Shown one piece after another: positions 60,373 to 64,000 of a stretch of 64,000 nt of DNA (the stretch's first letter is position 1; each line of letters starts with the position of its first letter). Location of the stretch: the NCBI GenBank assembly GCA_947476195.1, contig CANJPT010000005.1:20971-84970 (forward strand). Reading direction: 5' to 3'. The position numbers were made by a program, and so were the translations under genes. The notes below the pieces were generated by a model, which saw only the letters and a list, made by a program, of their open reading frames with translations, did not search any database and was not told the origin of the DNA. The DNA is from Lewinellaceae bacterium. GTDB taxonomy: Bacteria; Bacteroidota; Bacteroidia; Chitinophagales; Saprospiraceae.

Positions 60373-60380
60373 TACTTTTG
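60373..60380 (+). promoter_or_regulatory. Candidate -7 element (TACTTTTG) for the esterase gene
   Basis: Perfect TAnnTTTG, TACTTTTGCCG context, 18 bp before the ATG at 60399; rules out the longer frame starting at 60333. No good TTG. Confidence 0.4.
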
Positions 60381-60398
60381 CCGCTTAAACCCAGACTG

Positions 60399-61049
60399 AT
60401 GCAGCATCATACGCTATCTATCAATCGTACTGCCCATTACTACTCGTTCGGCACACCCGGACCACATATCAGGCAGCTCTGGATTGTATGCCATGGTTAT
60501 GCCCAATTGGCCGAAGAATTTCTGGAAAATTTCAGGCTTCTGGAAAATGATCATACCCTTATTATAGCCCCCGAAGGACTGAACCATTTTTACAAAAGAG
60601 GCTTCGACGGACCTGTAGGCGCTAATTGGATGACCCGCCACCAGCGACAATCCGAAATAGACGACTATTCTAATTATTTACAAGCCCTTTATGACGCACA
60701 CATTGCCCAACTTCAACCAGAGGTGCGCATTGTGTTGTTGGGATTTTCACAGGGCACCGCTACCGTTTGTCGCTGGATATTGAAAAAGCTGCCACCATTC
60801 CATGACTTGTTACTTTGGGCAGGGCTTCCTCCAGAGGATCTGGACTATGCAGCGCACAAAGCATATTTAGCAGATAAAAAACTTTATCTTTTGTACGGAA
60901 CTACAGATCCCTTTCTTACACCCGACCGAATGAACGCAGTACAAGAAATAGAAACCAAAAATGGAATCGACTTTAATGAACGCAGTTTTGAAGGTGGTCA
61001 TGAGATCCTGCCTGATACGCTGCGTGAATTACTGCAAAACCTGAATTAA
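60399..61049 (+). CDS. Phospholipase/carboxylesterase-type alpha/beta hydrolase
   Basis: 216 aa. The LYPLA/carboxylesterase pattern: LWIVCHGYAQLAEEF (oxyanion), LIIAPEGLNHFYKRG, VLLGFSQGTATVCRW (Ser in GFSQG), LYLLYGTTDPFL (Asp) and FEGGHEILPDTLRE (His). The triad is complete. Unlike the typical family start, the first strand lacks a signal, so it is cytoplasmic. Substrates in the family include acyl-esters and lysophospholipids; not specified here. A promoter-like box just upstream fixes the start. Confidence 0.88.
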   Translation: MQHHTLSINRTAHYYSFGTPGPHIRQLWIVCHGYAQLAEEFLENFRLLENDHTLIIAPEGLNHFYKRGFDGPVGANWMTRHQRQSEIDDYSNYLQALYDAHIAQLQPEVRIVLLGFSQGTATVCRWILKKLPPFHDLLLWAGLPPEDLDYAAHKAYLADKKLYLLYGTTDPFLTPDRMNAVQEIETKNGIDFNERSFEGGHEILPDTLRELLQNLN

Positions 61050-61064
61050 TGTTTTAAATAATGT

Positions 61065-61237
61065 GGTCAATGTGTTGGAATTTGGTCAATGTGAGGATAC
61101 CCGATGGAGCATTTGTAACTTTGCAACCTATAGAGAAGTTGCCTGCGTTCCAACTAATTGACCTCTTTCAAAAATATTGACCTCATTCAAATACATTGAC
61201 CGCATTCCATCACATTGACCTCATTATCATATTGACC
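61065..61237. repeat. 19-bp-phased GGTCAAT / ATTGACC repeat array around a promoter
   Basis: Two GGTCAAT (61065-61071, 61084-61090; 19-bp step) face five ATTGACC (61157, 61176, 61195, 61214, 61231; steps 19, 19, 19, 17). Most downstream copies extend to ATTGACCTCATT. A -7-like TAACTTTG (61116-61123) lies between the two groups, so the five copies would fall in the leader of the gene at 61249. A related but shorter set is at 56425-56504. Confidence 0.75.
61116..61123 (+). promoter_or_regulatory. Candidate -7 element (TAACTTTG) for the YfhO-like gene
   Basis: Perfect TAnnTTTG, 125 bp before the ATG at 61249, between two halves of the phased repeat array. No clear TTG at -33. Confidence 0.4.
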
Positions 61238-61248
61238 ACATTATCTAC

Positions 61249-63756
61249 ATGGACATTAAAAAAATCCTCCCCCACCTGATCGCTGCCGCTGTGCTGTTCG
61301 CCGTGTCGGCTGTTTTTTTTGCCCCTAATTTCTTTGGAGGCAAAGTGCTACCGCAACCTGACAATGATAAGGCTCGTGGAATGCAGACTGAGATCCAGGA
61401 TTACTTGAAAAAAGGAGAACCTGCTCCGCTATGGACCAACTCCGCGTTTGGCGGGATGCCAGGCTACCAGATCTATTCTCCAATCCACGGTAACCTCACT
61501 AAACCACTCGTTAAAGCAACGTTTTTATGGACCGACTCAACCGGAATCTGGGCCCAGATTTTGGTAGCAATGTTGTTCATGTACCTGCTGGTGATCACCT
61601 TAGGGGCTGATTGGCGCGTGGCTATATTTGGTGCCCTGGCCTACGGCATTAGTACCTACAATGTGGACATTCTCGAAGCGGGGCACTCCACTAAAATGGC
61701 TGCGCTTGTTTTCGCACCGGGGATCCTGGCTGCAACGATTATCCTGTTTAATGGGCGATTGCTTGCCGGGACAGGACTCCTTGCCCTCCTGATCTCCATG
61801 CAGATATATGTCAACCATATCCAAATCACCTATTACACCTTGTTGATCGCAGGAATCTATGTGCTTGCGCAATTGATAGAATCAGTGCGCCATAAATTAC
61901 TGGTAAATTGGGGCAAACAGGTAGTATTGATGGGCCTGGCCTTTACAATTGGCTTAGCCTGCAACCTATCCAAACTTTGGCCCACATACGAATACGGTCA
62001 GGAAACCATCCGGGGTAAATCTGAACTCAAAGCCAGTGCAGACAAAGGCGACGGACTTAGTAAAGACTACCTGTTTGGCTGGAGTTATGGGGTTTGTGAA
62101 AGCATGACACTCCTGGTGCCCCACTTTGCGGGTGGAGGTGCCGGCGAAACATTTGGGGATACCAAGCTTTTAAGCGCTGTATCACGCCAAATGCCACCAA
62201 AGACCACCAAAGCACAAATGCAGTCACAGATCGCTGCCCTCTTTTACAATGGAGACCAGCCATTTGTTGGCACAGCCATTTATTATGGTGCAATTATCTG
62301 TTTCCTCTTTTTCCTGGGGGCGTTTCTGGTGCCTGGAGTGACCAAATGGTGGCTTCTCCTGAGTGGAATATTCATGATAAGCTTAGCCTGGGGTAAAAAT
62401 TTCTTTTTGAATGACCTCTTGTACGACTATCTGCCGATGTTCAACAAATTCCGGGCGGTATCTATGGCATTAGGACCTGGGCAATTGTGCGTAGCTGCAC
62501 TCGCAGCTATGGGTGTTCAAAAATTAACGGACCCGGACATTGCTTTAGATCAGAAAAAACGCGCCCTTTGGGTAGGATTAGGCACAACCATTCTCTTCTG
62601 TTTCATCGGCATGGCCTGCGCAAGCAGTACCGGCCCAAATGACTCTGCCTTGGGAGACAACGCCCAATTATTGGCAGCTTTAAAAGAAGATCGTGCCAAT
62701 TTGCTTCGGAGTGATCTGATTCGTTCACTGATGTATGTATTCAGTGCGGGTGCCTTGATTTTCCTCTATCTGGGTGGTAAAATGAAAGCTGCTCTAATGG
62801 TCCTACTGGTAGCAAGCCTTTCGCTGGCTGATACCTGGCTTGTATGCCTGCGTTCTATACCAGCCAGCAAATACGAATCAAAACAGGCCGCTACTACCCC
62901 ACCCGAGGAAGAAGCCTTTGACAAACAAATTAAAGCAGACAAAGACCTCTCTTACCGGGTGCTTGATCTCTCCCGTGGTAGCATTACGGGCAATGCAACC
63001 ACCTCTTATTTCCACAAAAGCCTGAGCGGTTACCACGCTGCCAAACTCCAGCGTTTTCAAGAAGTTGTGGACAAATACCTCGGCAAGGATCTGAGCAAAA
63101 ACCTGCACATCGTGGGTATGATGAACGGGAAATACCTCATTGGAGACAAAGGGCAGGTATTCCCTAATCCGGAAGTGTGTGGTAACGCCTGGTTTGTTAA
63201 AAGCTTTCAGATGGTCACGAATGGAGACGAGGAGCTCAATGCACTCGGTCCGCTCAATCCAAAAGACAGCGCCGTAATACAGGAATCTTTTGCTGGAACT
63301 TTACAGGGCCTTAATCTTCAGCGTGACAGCAACGACTATATTAAACTCACAAAGTATCACCCGGACCGCATGGAGTATGAGTACTCAGCCAATTCCGAGC
63401 AACTCGCTATTTTCTCTGAAATGTGGTACCCGCCTGCTAAAGGCTGGAAGTGTTACCTCAACGGTCAGCCTGCGCCAGATTTTATCAAAGCTGACTACCT
63501 ACTTCGTGCCATGCGCCTGCCTGCGGGACAAAAGCAGCAATTAGAAATGCGTTTTGAACCGAGGTCATTTTATTTGGGTGAAAAGATTGCCTACGTAGCT
63601 TCGGGTCTAACACTGCTACTTTGTCTTGCTGCCTTGTTTTTCTGGTACAAGAAAGGGGGACATATAGGGCATCCAGCTAATTTAAGTGACGTAGAAGAGC
63701 CTTTGGCCAAGCCTGTTAGAACGGCTGCTAAAGTATCTGAAAAGAAGAAGGGATAA
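61249..63756 (+). CDS. YfhO-like large polytopic membrane protein
   Basis: 835 aa. About 12-13 membrane segments in two blocks (residues 1-450 and 490-540, plus the C-terminal helix ending KIAYVASGLTLLLCLAALFFWY). The N-terminal part has the YfhO-type pattern PLWTNSAFGGMPGYQIYSPIHGN, then GALAYGISTYNVDILEAGHSTKMAALVFAPG and VNHIQITYYTLLIAG. A periplasmic domain occupies about 560-780 (MEYEYSANSEQLAIFSEMWYPPAKGW). YfhO-type proteins in Firmicutes are linked to lipoteichoic acid glycosylation; in Bacteroidota a GT-C-like sugar transfer is presumed. The 5' leader carries the phased repeats. Confidence 0.85.
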   Translation: MDIKKILPHLIAAAVLFAVSAVFFAPNFFGGKVLPQPDNDKARGMQTEIQDYLKKGEPAPLWTNSAFGGMPGYQIYSPIHGNLTKPLVKATFLWTDSTGIWAQILVAMLFMYLLVITLGADWRVAIFGALAYGISTYNVDILEAGHSTKMAALVFAPGILAATIILFNGRLLAGTGLLALLISMQIYVNHIQITYYTLLIAGIYVLAQLIESVRHKLLVNWGKQVVLMGLAFTIGLACNLSKLWPTYEYGQETIRGKSELKASADKGDGLSKDYLFGWSYGVCESMTLLVPHFAGGGAGETFGDTKLLSAVSRQMPPKTTKAQMQSQIAALFYNGDQPFVGTAIYYGAIICFLFFLGAFLVPGVTKWWLLLSGIFMISLAWGKNFFLNDLLYDYLPMFNKFRAVSMALGPGQLCVAALAAMGVQKLTDPDIALDQKKRALWVGLGTTILFCFIGMACASSTGPNDSALGDNAQLLAALKEDRANLLRSDLIRSLMYVFSAGALIFLYLGGKMKAALMVLLVASLSLADTWLVCLRSIPASKYESKQAATTPPEEEAFDKQIKADKDLSYRVLDLSRGSITGNATTSYFHKSLSGYHAAKLQRFQEVVDKYLGKDLSKNLHIVGMMNGKYLIGDKGQVFPNPEVCGNAWFVKSFQMVTNGDEELNALGPLNPKDSAVIQESFAGTLQGLNLQRDSNDYIKLTKYHPDRMEYEYSANSEQLAIFSEMWYPPAKGWKCYLNGQPAPDFIKADYLLRAMRLPAGQKQQLEMRFEPRSFYLGEKIAYVASGLTLLLCLAALFFWYKKGGHIGHPANLSDVEEPLAKPVRTAAKVSEKKKG

Positions 63757-63779
63757 GACTATTCCAAGAAATAATAAGT

Positions 63780-63819
63780 CGGGCGTTTCCGGGGTACGGA
63801 AACGCCCGTTTTGTTTTTT
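63780..63819 (+). terminator. Rho-independent terminator of the YfhO-like gene
   Basis: Perfect 11-bp stem (63780-63790 with 63798-63808), 7-nt loop, then TTTTGTTTTTT. Confidence 0.92.
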
Positions 63820-63847
63820 GTGTGCTTGGTATTCTATGTATATTGGG

Positions 63848-63998
63848 AACTGATTAGCACCTTTTAGTACCTATTTCTGTAGAAATTGCAAGCACTTTGA
63901 CTGCCGTAGCGAAATATGGGTAGATTTAATACAGATTGATTCGTTGGAGGTACAACCGCTACTCGGCGTTATCGGTAATAAAAACGTGCTAATCAGTT
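63848..63998. repeat. 151-bp element with terminal inverted repeats at the window edge
   Basis: Perfect 13-bp inverted repeats AACTGATTAGCAC (63848-63860) and 63986-63998. Pairing continues inward for five bases with one mismatch (63861-63865 CTTTT against 63981-63985 AAAAC). The interior has no coding frame. Looks like a MITE or solo end pair; its parent element, if any, would lie outside the window. Confidence 0.7.
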
Positions 63999-64000
63999 GC

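Noticed and set aside
61157..61237. CRISPR-like array of ATTGACC units
   Set aside because: Repeat core is only about 7-12 bp with 19-bp period; no spacers.

Overview
The window looks like a piece of a Bacteroidota chromosome, most likely from the Saprospiria or a close relative. I infer this from SprB-type repeats with gliding-motility/type IX secretion (T9SS) C-terminal sorting domains, a PorP/SprF plus PorE-like pair, DUF1573 proteins, a futalosine hydrolase (menaquinone by the futalosine route), YfhO-type and CcmF/CcsA membrane proteins, and Bacteroidota-style promoters (TTG, about 19-22 bp, then TAnnTTTG). No rRNA, tRNA, CRISPR array or prophage block was seen. Genes lie on both strands in short units, so this is mostly ordinary chromosome with several small mobile or repetitive elements.

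Layout. 1-10 kb: secreted and surface proteins (two SprB-repeat adhesins, an M28 glutamate-carboxypeptidase-like peptidase, an Asp-box propeller protein) and a TerB-like protein. 10-17 kb: a DNA-damage group with an SRAP protein, a Y-family polymerase (dinB) and a DnaE-type polymerase whose reading frame contains a 21-bp tandem-repeat insertion. 17.1-17.9 kb: a REP-associated tyrosine transposase (RAYT) with three identical 29-nt REP palindromes, one inside its own coding sequence. 18-24 kb: CDF metal exporter, Tat-exported glycosylasparaginase, futalosine hydrolase, methyltransferase, PAP2 phosphatase. 24.4-26.8 kb: a DUF1573 protein, its terminator, a truncated group IIC intron placed exactly after that terminator, a DoxX-like protein and a stand-alone Cas6 homologue lacking the usual N-terminal histidine. 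27-32 kb: thioesterase, second DUF1573 protein, large CcmF/CcsA heme-lyase-type protein. 32-41 kb: more T9SS and surface proteins, including a 1296-aa fibre with a C-terminal S74 chaperone domain. 41-52 kb: peptide-binding lipoprotein, SppA, THUMP methyltransferase, MerR regulator with a B12-type fold, a small double-glycine leader peptide, short asparaginase, GT9 glycosyltransferase. 52-56 kb: PorP/SprF and PorE-like genes of T9SS. 56-64 kb: NifU-like protein, HHH outer-membrane protein, small lipoproteins, an esterase and a YfhO-like membrane protein.

How genes work together. The T9SS components at 52.7-55.9 kb probably serve the secreted proteins elsewhere in the window that carry C-terminal sorting domains. 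SRAP, DinB and DnaE form a plausible DNA-damage and mutagenesis neighbourhood. The accessory signals are spread through intergenic DNA: nested inverted-repeat elements at 685, 8510, 18026, 20826, 37208 and 63848; a 19-bp-phased ATTGACC/GGTCAAT repeat family at 56.4 and 61.1 kb; and a recurring AGACTACTKGACATTTT motif at 0.7, 24.1 and 27.7 kb.

All family assignments come from reading motifs by eye. No database search or structure prediction was run.
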